DNA of 41,227 nt from Candidatus Accumulibacter propinquus (GCA_016714935.1 JADKBU010000028.1:1-41227), one strand, 5' to 3'. Counted from the first letter of the stretch, positions 8,715-17,457 are shown. Program-made: numbers and translations. Notes: generated by a model from the letters alone, not told the origin.

Positions 8715-10561
8715 TGCAGCGGTACCGGATGTCGCTCAGGAAGCGAGAACGGTCGGTAGACCTGGTCGCTCTTGAAGAACTCCCTGTTGGGCAGGGTTTC
8801 TCTGAAGCTCCGGTAATCGCCGTCGATCGATGCATCATTGATCACCGTCGGACGCAGGAGAACGACAAGTTCCGTCTTCACTGACGAGTTGTTGCGGTTG
8901 TTGAAAACCTCGCCGAGAAACGGAATATCGCCGAGGCCCGGCAGGCGCCCGGTCCGGTTGTCCAGGCGATCCTCCATCAAGCCTCCAAGTACCGCAATGT
9001 CCCCGCTTTCGACACGCATCATCGACTCGATCTCGCGCATGCGAATCTGCGGTACCAGGTTTTTGATATTGTTTGCGGCCAGGGCCGGATTGGGATCCTG
9101 CTTCAGTTCTACGATGCTTGAAATCGACGGCCGAACGTTCAAAGTGACCGTGCCGCTATCGCTGATCTGCGCCGTCAGGCTCATGAAGAAGCCAATCGAC
9201 ACCGACTGTGGTGTCGTGGTGGTGGCGGTCAGCGTGCCGCCTTGCGTCCCGCCGAGCGTAGACGTGTCCTGTTTGACACTGAAGTACACAAAATCCTCGG
9301 AAACCTTCAGTGTTGCCGTCTGATTATTGAGCACCGAAAGCTTTGGGCTGGAGAGCACCTTGACGGTGCCAAAAGCGCGCAGCAAATCCACGGTTGCCAA
9401 CACCCCCAAGGGGTTCTTGCTGTCGTACTTGAGAACGTACGGTGTGACAATATTCTGCACGTTCGTGGTCAGCGATGGTTTCGTGATGCTGATGTCGGTC
9501 GCCTGGGTCAACCGGCTCCATTCGATGCCTTGCTGGTAACCATCAGAAAGCGTCACCTCGACGATCGTGGCTTCGATCAGCACCTGCCGGCGAGCGCTGC
9601 TCATCACCCGATCGAGGAACTCCTGCACCTTCTCGTGCTGTCGCGAGGTCGCCCGAACGGTGATCACCCCGCCTTCCGGATTGGCAATTACCGATGCCGC
9701 TTCCCGGAAGGTCATGCGCTTGACTACCGTGGCGCCGCTGTTCTGCAGCGTCGCCGGATTCGGACTGCCGGCCAGCGTCTGCACGGCCTGCGCCACACGT
9801 GCCGCGGCGTTGGGCGGACTGGCGGCACCGGTGCCGGTCGTGCTCTGCGAGGCCGTCTGCTCGGTCACCGTTTCGGTCGAGCCCTCCGGGAAAACCTTGT
9901 CGGTTTCGTGCAGCAGATCCTTGAGATTTTTTTCGAGCGACTCCCAGAAGCGGTTCCTCGACTTGTTCTCGATCTGGATGCGTGAGGTATTTCCGGAGCC
10001 CGCGACGCCACCACTACCGGTCGCCAGCGAACTGGTCGAAATCTGCGTATTGGTCGACACGGTGGCCGTGACGTCGCGAGCGATATTGACGTAGTCGACC
10101 TTGTAGTTCTTGAGGTAGGGCGCGTCGGGCATCACCGCCAGGTTGGGGCCGTCGAGTTCGAAGCGCATGTCCACCTGCTTGGCGATGCGGCTGAGCAACT
10201 GCGGCAGCGTCTGGTCGATGGCATTGAGGGTCACCAGGCCGGTGAGCCCAGGATGGACGTCCACGTTCAGTCTGGCGTCACGGGCAAGGGCAAAAAGCAG
10301 GTCGTGCACCTGCACATTGTTGACCACCACGCTGTAGGTTTCCGTCTTGCCGATGGCGCGGGGCTTGGGCAAATAGACGCTCTGCTGTACGGGCTGCGGA
10401 ATCGCGCCCTGCGGCTTGGCGACACTATCCGCCTGCAGATGCCCCGCCGACGGCCCGTTGCTGAGCGTGGTCGGCGTACATGCTCCGAACAGGAGCGGGA
10501 GAAGGAGGGCGCCAGTAAGGCGCAGGATTCGCAGGGACACGCTCAAGCTTGATCCATTCAA
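8711..10561 (-). CDS. mshL: MshL secretin lipoprotein
   Basis: 616 residues as drawn. This is the outer-membrane secretin through which the pilus exits. A hydrophobic signal with lipobox LLFGAC lies near residue 28. An N-terminal secretin/TonB-like short domain follows (TYSVVVNNVQVHDLLFALA), then an N1-type domain, a low-complexity Ser/Thr/Gly stretch, and a C-terminal secretin domain carrying the signature run IAVLGGLMEDRLDNRTGRLPG and later ELVVLLRPTVI. The start is uncertain. TTG at 10561 gives the longest frame; a GTG at 10540 is equally possible, and neither has a clear Shine-Dalgarno. A gap of 50 bp separates it from the ATPase gene upstream, the widest gap in this operon apart from that before mshN's partner genes. 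Confidence 0.92.
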   Translation of the reverse strand: MNGSSLSVSLRILRLTGALLLPLLFGACTPTTLSNGPSAGHLQADSVAKPQGAIPQPVQQSVYLPKPRAIGKTETYSVVVNNVQVHDLLFALARDARLNVDVHPGLTGLVTLNAIDQTLPQLLSRIAKQVDMRFELDGPNLAVMPDAPYLKNYKVDYVNIARDVTATVSTNTQISTSSLATGSGGVAGSGNTSRIQIENKSRNRFWESLEKNLKDLLHETDKVFPEGSTETVTEQTASQSTTGTGAASPPNAAARVAQAVQTLAGSPNPATLQNSGATVVKRMTFREAASVIANPEGGVITVRATSRQHEKVQEFLDRVMSSARRQVLIEATIVEVTLSDGYQQGIEWSRLTQATDISITKPSLTTNVQNIVTPYVLKYDSKNPLGVLATVDLLRAFGTVKVLSSPKLSVLNNQTATLKVSEDFVYFSVKQDTSTLGGTQGGTLTATTTTPQSVSIGFFMSLTAQISDSGTVTLNVRPSISSIVELKQDPNPALAANNIKNLVPQIRMREIESMMRVESGDIAVLGGLMEDRLDNRTGRLPGLGDIPFLGEVFNNRNNSSVKTELVVLLRPTVINDASIDGDYRSFRETLPNREFFKSDQVYRPFSLPERHPVPLQ

Positions 10562-10611
10562 CGGGTGAGTTCATGATACCACGCCGGAACTTTCTTACAA
10601 GTACATGATTT

Positions 10612-12045
10612 TTATTGTCTTAAGGCCTTGCTTTCTGATCCTTCCGGGAGACGCGCAGAGCGCAACCTGGCCACCGGCCGCACGTACGGCCTGCTCGACG
10701 GACTGATCTCGCCAAGCGTTGCCAGCGCGGCGTTGGCCTGCTCACGGGAAGCATAGTCGCCATAAATGACCCCGAGTCGCTCTTTGCCTCCGAAACTCGA
10801 ACGATAAACCCGAAGCTGCCGCAAATCGAGAGATCTGCTGTTGTTGGCAATGAAATCGGCCACTTCGCGCTGGCTGCCGGCGTCAGTCACCAGCAACTGG
10901 ATGAAATAATGGCTGTCAGGTGTCCTTTTCAGCCAATTCTGGCTGGCGGCAATTCTCTCGGCAAGCGTCAGCGACAGTGCTGCGCCGGTGGTCTCTGCCA
11001 CCGGCGAGCCAGACTCGCGATGTACAGCAGCAGGCACCGCGGCCACTGACGAAACGACTTCCGCTGGCGACGACAGGGGCGCGGCACCGTCCGGCAAGGT
11101 GCTGATCGGCAGCGGCGCTGCTGCCGTGCTGCCGGCGTCATGGCGGCCAGCCAGGTACGCCAGAGCGACTATCGTACACAAACCGGTCGCGGCCGCGGCG
11201 GCCCATGCCCAGCGGACGCCGACACGACCTGCGATGGGTTTGAACTGCGCGTCGCGGACCGCCGCCCGCACCTGCCGGCAATCAATCTGGTGGACTCCTT
11301 CGGCGAAGGCGGCCAGAAGGGCCTTGTCGGCGAGGATGTTGATGCGCCGGGTGAGCCCCTCGGAGGCCTTGCTGATCAACTGGATGGCGCCTTTGGTGAA
11401 CAGGTCCGGACCGCGGTAGCCGGCAGCGCGCAGACGGAACATCAGGTACCCGGCGACGTCGCGACGATGCAGTGGTTCGAGTCGGAAATTGTGCGTAATG
11501 CGGTCGTTGAGCTGGCGCATGGCGCTTTCACCCAGGCGCTGATCCAGTTCGGGCTGGCCGAAGAGCACAATCTGCAACAACTTGTGCCGACTCGATTCCA
11601 GATTGGAAAGCAGGCGGATCTCCTCCAGAGCTTCCGCTGGCATGGCATGCGCTTCGTCGATCAGGGCGACGACCTGGCGTCCGGCGGCATAGATCTCCAG
11701 CAGGCGCTCCTGTAGCGCGCGCAGCAGCAGATGGCTGCGCTCTTCGGGAAGCGGAATCCGCAGTTCGGCGGCAATGGCCAGCAGGATCTCGTCACGCGAC
11801 AAGGTGGGGTTGGCCAGATAAACCGTCTCGACGTTGTCCGGCAGTTTCTCCAGCAGCATCCGACAGAGCATGGTCTTGCCGCTGCCCACTTCACCACTGA
11901 CCTTGACGATCCCCTCGTCGTGGGTGATTGCGTAGCACAGTGCCTCGAGCGTGGCGCCCCTGTTGGCCCCGGCAAAGAAGAACTCGGTGTGCGGCGTGAT
12001 GCGGAAGGGCGCCTGCTGCAAACCGAAATGATCCAGATACATCAT
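10612..12045 (-). CDS. mshM: MshM/ExeA-like AAA+ ATPase with C-terminal SPOR domain
   Basis: 477 residues from ATGATG at 12045. The N-terminus MMYLDHFGLQQAPFRITPH is typical of ExeA-type ATPases. Walker A GEVGSGKT lies at 51-58 and Walker B with DEAH at 130-133; sensor and lid regions extend to about 270. One transmembrane helix lies at about 279-299. A Pro/Ser/Ala linker leads to a SPOR domain at about 379-465 (HYFIQLLVTDAG, then GVIYGDYASREQANAAL, then RPYVRPVARLRSA). SPOR domains bind denuded peptidoglycan glycan strands. The protein can thus couple ATP use in the cytoplasm to the cell wall, as ExeA does for secretin insertion. The start overlaps the regulator's TGA. The larger reading frame that continues upstream to 12930 is out of register with any gene. 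Confidence 0.9.
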   Translation of the reverse strand: MMYLDHFGLQQAPFRITPHTEFFFAGANRGATLEALCYAITHDEGIVKVSGEVGSGKTMLCRMLLEKLPDNVETVYLANPTLSRDEILLAIAAELRIPLPEERSHLLLRALQERLLEIYAAGRQVVALIDEAHAMPAEALEEIRLLSNLESSRHKLLQIVLFGQPELDQRLGESAMRQLNDRITHNFRLEPLHRRDVAGYLMFRLRAAGYRGPDLFTKGAIQLISKASEGLTRRINILADKALLAAFAEGVHQIDCRQVRAAVRDAQFKPIAGRVGVRWAWAAAAATGLCTIVALAYLAGRHDAGSTAAAPLPISTLPDGAAPLSSPAEVVSSVAAVPAAVHRESGSPVAETTGAALSLTLAERIAASQNWLKRTPDSHYFIQLLVTDAGSQREVADFIANNSRSLDLRQLRVYRSSFGGKERLGVIYGDYASREQANAALATLGEISPSSRPYVRPVARLRSARLPEGSESKALRQ

Positions 12046-13505
12046 GGCTCCCGCGCCGCCGCTTCCATGCGGTTGTAGAGCGTCGTCCGATGGATGCCCA
12101 GCAGTCGCGCCGCCTGGCTGACATTGCCGTGCGCCAGCTTCAGCGCGGCCTCGATGTAGCCGCGTTCGGTGGTATCGAGCAGGCGGTCGAGGCTGAAAGG
12201 CTCCCGCTGACGCAGGCGATGCATGGCAGCAGTGACGATGGCATCGCCGGCGCCCTGGTCGAGCACGCTTGTCGCCGGCGCCGCTGCGGGTGGCGGCTCG
12301 TCGGGCAGGTCGAGTTCGACTTCCAGCGCCGCGGCGCCGACGACCTGCCCGGCGTGCCTGGTGGTCAGGCGGATGACGATGTTGCGCAGTTCGCGAACAT
12401 TGCCGGGGAAGGCGTAGCTGCGCCACAGGGCTTCCGCTTCGGCGGCGAGGTGGAACGGCGGCTGTCGCGTTTGCGCCGCATAGTGGTGACGAAAGTGCTC
12501 CATCAGGAGCAGCTTGTCCTCCCCCATCTCGCGCAACGGCGGGGCAACGATCGAACACACCGAGAGGCGGTGATAAAGGTCGGCACGAAAGTTTCCCGCC
12601 TTGACCTCCCGACGCAGGTCGCGGTTGGTGGCGGCAATGATGCGCGCCTGACTGACCCGCTTCCGCGTTTCCCCGAGCCGCTGATACTCGCCATTTTCCA
12701 GCACGCGCAGCAGCTTGGCCTGTAGATCGAGTGCCAGTTCGCCGATCTCGTCGAGGAACAGGGTGCCATCGGCGGCATCCTCGAAATAACCGGACTTCAC
12801 CGTCACGGCACCGGTAAACGCACCTCTGGCGTAGCCGAACAGGGTTGCCTCGACCAGGTTCGGCGATATCGCGGCACAATTGAGCGCCAGGAACGGCCGT
12901 TCCCTGCGCTGGGTACCAAAATGCAGGCAACTGGAGGCGATGATCTCCTTGCCACTGCCCGACTCTCCTTCGATCAACACCGGGAAAGGCAAATCGGCAT
13001 ACTGTCGAAGCTGCACCCGCAGTTTTTCAATGGCCGGACTGCTGCCGATCAGCGGCGATGTGCCGTCCGTCTGGTGGTGCCTTTCGTCGAGCGCGCGAAA
13101 CGCCAGCGCTCTCTTGAGGACCTGCTGCAGATCGGCCGGATTGCACGGCTTGGCGACGAAATCTGCGGCACCGAGGGCGCGCGCATGACGCGCGTTGCCC
13201 TCGTCGCTTTGCCCGGAGAGGACGACGATGCGGATCTCCGGGGCGGCCTTGAGCAGGTCGGAAATCAGCGCCAGCCCCTCGTCGGGACGATGCGGGACCG
13301 GCGGCAGGCCGAGGTCGACCAACGCCAGTGATGGCGCTCTTCGCAACTCTCGCAGCAGTTGCATGCAGTGCGGACGCGAGTGACTGGTAACCACTTCAAA
13401 GAGCGGACGCATCGAAAAACTCAAGGTGTCACAGATCAGTGCGTCATCATCGACGATGAGCAGCAGCGGTCTTTCTGGCAAGGAGGTTTCCGGACGAGTG
13501 GGCAT
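12042..13505 (-). CDS. sigma-54-dependent response regulator heading the pilus operon
   Basis: 487 residues from ATG 13505 (a TTG just before it is less likely). The receiver domain has acidic residues DDD at 19-21, phosphoacceptor Asp64 (ALVDLGLPP), Ser97 and Lys119 (FVAKPC). The AAA+ domain carries Walker A GESGSGKE at 180-187, the sigma-54 contact loop GAFTGA at 228-233, and Walker B TLFLDEIGE at 248-256. The C-terminus is a Fis-type HTH (GNVSQAARLLGIHRTTLYNRM). This is a full NtrC-type activator. No partner histidine kinase is in the window. Position suggests that it controls the pilus genes, but no convincing -24/-12 site was found upstream of them. The LFGYARGAFTGA block differs from the more usual LFGHEKGAFTGA. 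Confidence 0.92.
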   Translation of the reverse strand: MPTRPETSLPERPLLLIVDDDALICDTLSFSMRPLFEVVTSHSRPHCMQLLRELRRAPSLALVDLGLPPVPHRPDEGLALISDLLKAAPEIRIVVLSGQSDEGNARHARALGAADFVAKPCNPADLQQVLKRALAFRALDERHHQTDGTSPLIGSSPAIEKLRVQLRQYADLPFPVLIEGESGSGKEIIASSCLHFGTQRRERPFLALNCAAISPNLVEATLFGYARGAFTGAVTVKSGYFEDAADGTLFLDEIGELALDLQAKLLRVLENGEYQRLGETRKRVSQARIIAATNRDLRREVKAGNFRADLYHRLSVCSIVAPPLREMGEDKLLLMEHFRHHYAAQTRQPPFHLAAEAEALWRSYAFPGNVRELRNIVIRLTTRHAGQVVGAAALEVELDLPDEPPPAAAPATSVLDQGAGDAIVTAAMHRLRQREPFSLDRLLDTTERGYIEAALKLAHGNVSQAARLLGIHRTTLYNRMEAAAREP

Positions 13506-13543
13506 CAAGCGCTGGCGCCGCCTAAGGAATGAGCGTGTTCGGC

Positions 13544-13570
13544 ATTATTCCACAATTGTATTAACGTCAA
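13544..13570 (-). promoter_or_regulatory. candidate sigma-70 promoter for the pilus operon
   Basis: Reading the minus strand, TTGACG (13570-13565, five of six matches to the -35 box) is followed after 15 bp by AATAAT (13549-13544, five of six matches to the -10 box). Transcription would begin near 13537, about 32 nt ahead of the regulator's ATG. The 15-bp spacer is shorter than ideal. The surrounding stretch is clearly AT-rich against the GC-rich background. Confidence 0.35.
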
Positions 13571-13601
13571 GTAATTCACAGCCGACCCCAAGGTGCTCAG
13601 G

Positions 13602-13607
13602 TATAAT
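13602..13607 (+). promoter_or_regulatory. consensus -10 box of the mla operon
   Basis: A perfect TATAAT lies 33 bp ahead of the mlaF GTG and points away from the pilus operon. No good -35 match sits 16-18 bp upstream; the nearest, TTCACA at 13575-13580, is 21 bp away. An activator or an extended element may compensate. Confidence 0.4.
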
Positions 13608-13639
13608 TCGCGCTCATTTTCTTGCCCCGGGATGCTGCT

Positions 13640-14458
13640 GTGCCTGCCGAAAATCTGGTCGAGATCAGGGATCTTGATTTTGCCTACGAGGATCGCCCGA
13701 TCCTCAAGGGCATCACGCTGGAGATCCCGCGCGGAAAAGTGGTGGCCATCATGGGCGGCTCGGGCTGCGGGAAAACCACCCTGTTGCGCCTGATCGGCGG
13801 ACAACTCAAACCGAGCCGCGGCGAGGTTCTGGTGGACGGACTGGCGGTACCCGCCTTGGGCGCCGACGAGTTGTACGCCCTGCGCCGGCGCATGGGCATG
13901 CTCTTTCAGTTCGGCGCGCTGTTCACCGACATTTCGGTATTTGACAACGTTGCCTACCAGATGCGGGAGCACACTGATCTGCCGGAGGAACTGATTCGCG
14001 ACATGGTGCTCATGAAGCTCAATGCCGTCGGCCTGCGCGGTGCGCATGACCTGATGCCGGCCGAGCTTTCGGGCGGCATGGCCAGACGGGTGGCGCTGGC
14101 ACGGGCGATTGCCCTGGATCCGATGTTGATCATGTATGACGAGCCGTTTGCCGGCCTCGATCCGATTTCTCTCGGCGTCATCGGCCAGCTGATCCGCAAG
14201 CTCAATGATGCGCTGGGCGCGACGACGATCATGGTCACCCACGACATCCAGGAATCCCTGCTGATCGTCGATTTCATCTACTTCATGTCCGACGGAAAAG
14301 TTGTCGCGCTCGGAACGCCCGATGAAATCCGGGCGTCGAAACATCCCTTCGTGCATCAGTTCGTTTTCGCCGAAGCGGACGGACCGGTCCCCTTCCACTA
14401 TCCAGCGGCCCCGCTCGCTCAGGAACTGCTCGGAAGAGGCGTGTATGCCCAGGCCTGA
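13640..14458 (+). CDS. mlaF: MlaF, ATPase of the Mla phospholipid transporter
   Basis: 272 residues from GTG 13640 (a TTG at 13622 in the same frame would add six). ABC ATPase of the MlaFEDB complex, which moves phospholipids between the inner membrane and the periplasmic carrier MlaC to keep the outer membrane asymmetric. Visible motifs: Walker A GGSGCGKTT, Q-loop in GMLFQFGALF, signature LSGGMARRVALARA, Walker B LIMYDEPFAGLDP, and the switch His in MVTHD. The C-terminal tail (HQFVFAEADGPVPFHYPA) matches the MlaF extension that interacts with MlaB. First gene of an operon with mlaE, mlaD, mlaA, mlaC and mlaB. Confidence 0.96.
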   Translation: MPAENLVEIRDLDFAYEDRPILKGITLEIPRGKVVAIMGGSGCGKTTLLRLIGGQLKPSRGEVLVDGLAVPALGADELYALRRRMGMLFQFGALFTDISVFDNVAYQMREHTDLPEELIRDMVLMKLNAVGLRGAHDLMPAELSGGMARRVALARAIALDPMLIMYDEPFAGLDPISLGVIGQLIRKLNDALGATTIMVTHDIQESLLIVDFIYFMSDGKVVALGTPDEIRASKHPFVHQFVFAEADGPVPFHYPAAPLAQELLGRGVYAQA

Positions 14459-14474
14459 CCCGGAACAGGGAGCG

Positions 14475-15257
14475 ATGCTGTCGGCGATCAGTGGCCTCGG
14501 ACGGCGCGTCAACGACGCCCTGCAACGACTGGGATTTGCGACGCGCTTCTTTTTCATGCTGCTGTACTGGTCCGGGCAGTCGTTCCGGCGTCTGTCGCTG
14601 ACCATTCGCGAGATCTATTTCTCGGGTTTCCAGTCGCTGTTGATCATCATGGTTTCCGGCCTGTTCATCGGCATGGTGCTCGGGATGCAGGGCTACGAGA
14701 CGCTGCAGCGCTATGGCTCCGCCGACGCACTCGGCGTTCTGGTCGCCCTGTCGCTGGTGCGCGAGCTTGGCCCGGTGGTCGCCGCCCTGCTTTTCGCCTC
14801 GCGCGCGGGTTCATCGATCACCGCAGAAATTGGCCTGATGAAGGCCACCGAGCAGCTTACTGCAATGGACATGATGGCGGTCAATCCGATTGCACGCGTC
14901 GTGGCCCCGCGCTTCTGGGGCGGAGTAATCTCGATGCCCCTGCTGGCAGCGCTGTTCTCGGCCACCGGCGTTTTCGGCGGATACCTGATCGGCGTCGTCT
15001 TCATCGGCGTCGACGAAGGTGCCTTCTGGTCGCAGATGCAGGCTTCGGTTGATTTTCGCTACGATGTCTGGAGTGGCATCGTCAAGAGCTTTGTCTTCGG
15101 TATCGCCGTCTCCCTGATTGCAGTCTTCGAGGGCTACGACGCCGTGCCAACCGCTGAAGGCGTGTCGAGTTCGATCAAGGGCACGGTCGTCAAGTCGGCC
15201 CTGGCGATCCTGTCGCTCGACTTTGTGTTGACCTCGTTCATGTTCCGGGAGGCTTGA
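14475..15257 (+). CDS. mlaE: MlaE, permease of the Mla transporter
   Basis: 260 residues from ATG 14475, the same length as E. coli MlaE and with a matching N-terminus (MLSAISGLGRRVNDALQRLG). An ATG at 14445, which overlaps mlaF and has a GGAAGAGG ahead of it, would add ten residues and cannot be excluded. The polytopic permease domain holds the coupling and core block LALSLVRELGPVVAALLFA-like sequence, then GSSITAEIGLMKATEQLTAM, both hallmarks of the MlaE family. It forms the dimeric membrane core on which MlaD sits and MlaF acts. Confidence 0.95.
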   Translation: MLSAISGLGRRVNDALQRLGFATRFFFMLLYWSGQSFRRLSLTIREIYFSGFQSLLIIMVSGLFIGMVLGMQGYETLQRYGSADALGVLVALSLVRELGPVVAALLFASRAGSSITAEIGLMKATEQLTAMDMMAVNPIARVVAPRFWGGVISMPLLAALFSATGVFGGYLIGVVFIGVDEGAFWSQMQASVDFRYDVWSGIVKSFVFGIAVSLIAVFEGYDAVPTAEGVSSSIKGTVVKSALAILSLDFVLTSFMFREA

Positions 15258-15727
15258 TGAGTCGCAAGTTGCTCGACCTGTGGGTCGGTGTTTTTGTTGC
15301 CCTGGGATTGGCTTCATTGCTGTTCCTGGCGCTGAAGGTCGGCAATCTGGCGGCAGCCAATTTTTCCGAGACGTACCCGCTGACGGCCAAGTTTGTTAAC
15401 ATCGGTGGCTTGAAGGTGCGCGCGCCGGTGAAAAGCGCCGGCGTCGTCGTCGGACGGGTCGCCGATATCCGTTTCGACCCGGAAACGTATGAGGCAGTAG
15501 TGGTCTTCAATGTCGACGGCCGCTATCGCTTCCCGAAGGATACCTTCGCCCTGATCCTGACCGCCGGCCTGCTCGGCGAGCAGTACATCGGCCTCGATCC
15601 GGGGGGTGATGAGTCGATGCTCAAGGCTGGCGAAGTGATCGCCAAGACACAGTCGGCGGTGGTGTTGGAAAAGCTGATCAGTCAGTTCATGTTCAACAAG
15701 GCGTCCGAAGGACAGAGCGACAAATAG
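15257..15727 (+). CDS. mlaD: MlaD, MCE-domain substrate-binding subunit
   Basis: 156 residues from the ATG that overlaps the mlaE TGA (15255-15259; TGATG). One N-terminal transmembrane helix (VGVFVALGLASLLFLALKV) anchors an MCE domain in the periplasm, including LTAKFVNIGGLKVRAPVK and VVVGRVADI. The later block LILTAGLLGEQYIGLDPGG contains the hydrophobic pore-lining LLGEQYI. A soluble tail of about 30 residues closes it. The size fits a single-MCE MlaD, which forms a hexameric ring above MlaE. Confidence 0.96.
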   Translation: MSRKLLDLWVGVFVALGLASLLFLALKVGNLAAANFSETYPLTAKFVNIGGLKVRAPVKSAGVVVGRVADIRFDPETYEAVVVFNVDGRYRFPKDTFALILTAGLLGEQYIGLDPGGDESMLKAGEVIAKTQSAVVLEKLISQFMFNKASEGQSDK

Positions 15728-15742
15728 AATGAAAGGAAATGT

Positions 15743-16468
15743 GTGAAACCATACCATTCGAAGCGCGTGTCCTGCATGGCCTGTGCAGCGGCGATTTTCG
15801 CCGCCAGTGGCTGTGCGACCACCGCGAACAACCCCAAAGACCCCTTCGAGGGTTTCAACCGGGCCATGTTTGCGGTCAACGAAGGCCTTGATCTGGTCGT
15901 CAAACCGGTCGCCCAGGGCTATGACGCGGCCGCACCGCTGCCGGTGAAAGTGGTCGTCGGCAACTTCTTCGGCAACATCTGGGACGTCTGGACAGCGGTG
16001 AACAATCTGCTGCAGGGCAAGGGCCAGCAGGCCGTTTCCGATGTCGGCCGGGTGTTGATCAACACCACCGCAGGCATTGGCGGCGCCTTCGACGTCGCCG
16101 GGGAAATGGGCCTGACCAAGCATTCCGAGGACTTTGGGCAGACCATGGGCAAATGGGGGGTCGGCGACGGTCCCTATTTCTACTGGCCGATTATCGGGCC
16201 ACGTACGACACGCGATACGTTCGGCTGGATGTTAGACACGTATTTCGACCCGGTTTGGCGGATCGACGATATCGGGCTGCGCAACAGCCTGGTCGCTACC
16301 CGCTATATCAGCGTGCGCGCGAGCCTCCTGCCCGCCGACAAGGTGGTTGAAGAGGCCGCTTTCGACAAATACGACTACATCAGGAACGCCTACCTGCAGC
16401 ATCGCCGCAGCGAGATTTTTGATGGCGAGCTGCCGCACGAAGCCGTTGACGAAGAATCCTCACAGTAG
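15743..16468 (+). CDS. mlaA: MlaA (VacJ) outer-membrane lipoprotein
   Basis: 241 residues from GTG 15743, preceded by AAAGGAAA. The signal peptide ends in lipobox AASGC, so Cys24 would be lipidated. The body carries the MlaA signature: DPFEGFNRAMFAVNEGLD, NLLQGKGQQAVSDVGRV, and the FGQTMGKWGVGDGPYFYWP run. MlaA forms a ring in the outer membrane that removes misplaced phospholipids from the outer leaflet and hands them to MlaC. In E. coli mlaA is at a separate locus; here it lies between mlaD and mlaC, an arrangement seen in betaproteobacteria. Confidence 0.96.
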   Translation: MKPYHSKRVSCMACAAAIFAASGCATTANNPKDPFEGFNRAMFAVNEGLDLVVKPVAQGYDAAAPLPVKVVVGNFFGNIWDVWTAVNNLLQGKGQQAVSDVGRVLINTTAGIGGAFDVAGEMGLTKHSEDFGQTMGKWGVGDGPYFYWPIIGPRTTRDTFGWMLDTYFDPVWRIDDIGLRNSLVATRYISVRASLLPADKVVEEAAFDKYDYIRNAYLQHRRSEIFDGELPHEAVDEESSQ

Positions 16469-16519
16469 GCGGATGCACCTCCCGCCGGGTTCACGACCCC
16501 ACTTTGCCAGGAAGCGCCC

Positions 16520-17134
16520 ATGAAAGCTTTATTTTCCCTGCTGTTTGCCCTGTTGACCATGGTTGCCCCTGCCGTCGCGCAGGAGCTCGCACCCGACGCC
16601 ATGGTCCGGCAGGTCACCGAGGATGTGCTGACCGTCGTTCGCCAGGACAAGGACATCCAGAGCGGCAACACCCGCAAGGCCATCGATCTGGTCGAGACCA
16701 AGGTGCTCCCGTATTTCAATTTCCAGCGCATGACCGCGCTCGCTGTGGGACGCGACTGGAGCAAGGCGACGCCGGAGCAGAAGAAACGCCTCTCCGAGGA
16801 GTTCAAGACGCTGCTGGTGCGCACCTACTCGAACGCGTTGACTTCCTACAAGAACCAGACGGTCGTCTACAAACCCAGCAAGATGCAGGCCGGCGATACC
16901 AGCGTGGTGGTCAGGACCGAAGTCGTGCAACCCGGCAGCAAGCCGGTGCAACTGGATTACTCGCTTGAAAAGCAGGGGGACGCCTGGAAGGTCTACGATG
17001 TCGTCGTCGCCGGCGTCAGCCTGGTCACCAACTATCGCGACACCTTCAAGCAGGAAGTAAGCAACACTGGTCTCGACGGCCTGATCACGATGCTCAGCAA
17101 TCGCAACAAGCAACTCGAAGCCGGCAAGAAATGA
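16520..17134 (+). CDS. mlaC: MlaC periplasmic phospholipid carrier
   Basis: 204 residues with a signal peptide of about 20 residues ending AVA/QE. The mature part has the MlaC (toluene tolerance Ttg2) layout: ETKVLPYFNFQRMTALAVGR, then WSKATPEQKKRLSEEFKTLL, then AWKVYDVVVAGVSLVTNYR. It shuttles phospholipid between MlaA at the outer membrane and the MlaFEDB complex. A gap of 51 bp separates it from mlaA, and its TGA overlaps the mlaB ATG. Confidence 0.96.
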   Translation: MKALFSLLFALLTMVAPAVAQELAPDAMVRQVTEDVLTVVRQDKDIQSGNTRKAIDLVETKVLPYFNFQRMTALAVGRDWSKATPEQKKRLSEEFKTLLVRTYSNALTSYKNQTVVYKPSKMQAGDTSVVVRTEVVQPGSKPVQLDYSLEKQGDAWKVYDVVVAGVSLVTNYRDTFKQEVSNTGLDGLITMLSNRNKQLEAGKK

Positions 17135-17424
17135 TCGAGCAGGCGGACGGCAGTCTGCGCGTTACGGTACCGATGATCATTGCCAATGCACGCGCCCTGC
17201 TTGAGGCTGGGCGCGGCCTGTTGCTGTCCGGCAAGAATACGGGCCTGACGCTGCTTGATCTCGCGGCGGTCTCCGAAGTCGACTCCTCAGCCTTGAGCGT
17301 CGTCTTTGCCTGGTTACGCACGGCCGGCACTGGGGGCATCGCCCTGCGCATTGCCAATCCGCCGGCAAACCTGATCAGCCTGGCAACGCTTTACGGCGTG
17401 TCCGAACTGCTCCCTCGCGCCTGA
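17131..17424 (+). CDS. mlaB: MlaB, STAS-domain subunit of the Mla transporter
   Basis: 97 residues, one STAS domain. The family's core segment is seen in LTLLDLAAVSEVDSSALSVV, where the DSS pair sits at the site used in regulated STAS proteins. MlaB binds MlaF and is needed for assembly and activity of the complex. The ATG overlaps the mlaC stop (ATGA), the normal arrangement. Similarity between STAS proteins is low, so the call relies on context. Confidence 0.9.
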   Translation: MIEQADGSLRVTVPMIIANARALLEAGRGLLLSGKNTGLTLLDLAAVSEVDSSALSVVFAWLRTAGTGGIALRIANPPANLISLATLYGVSELLPRA

Positions 17425-17457
17425 CGGGGACACCCCCCCGTCACCAGGCTGGATCCC

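Noticed and set aside
12046..12930. Long minus-strand frame continuing upstream of the MshM-like ATPase
   Set aside because: It lies over the sigma-54 regulator, which has all its motifs in another frame; composition is Arg/Ala/Gly-rich as in shadow frames.
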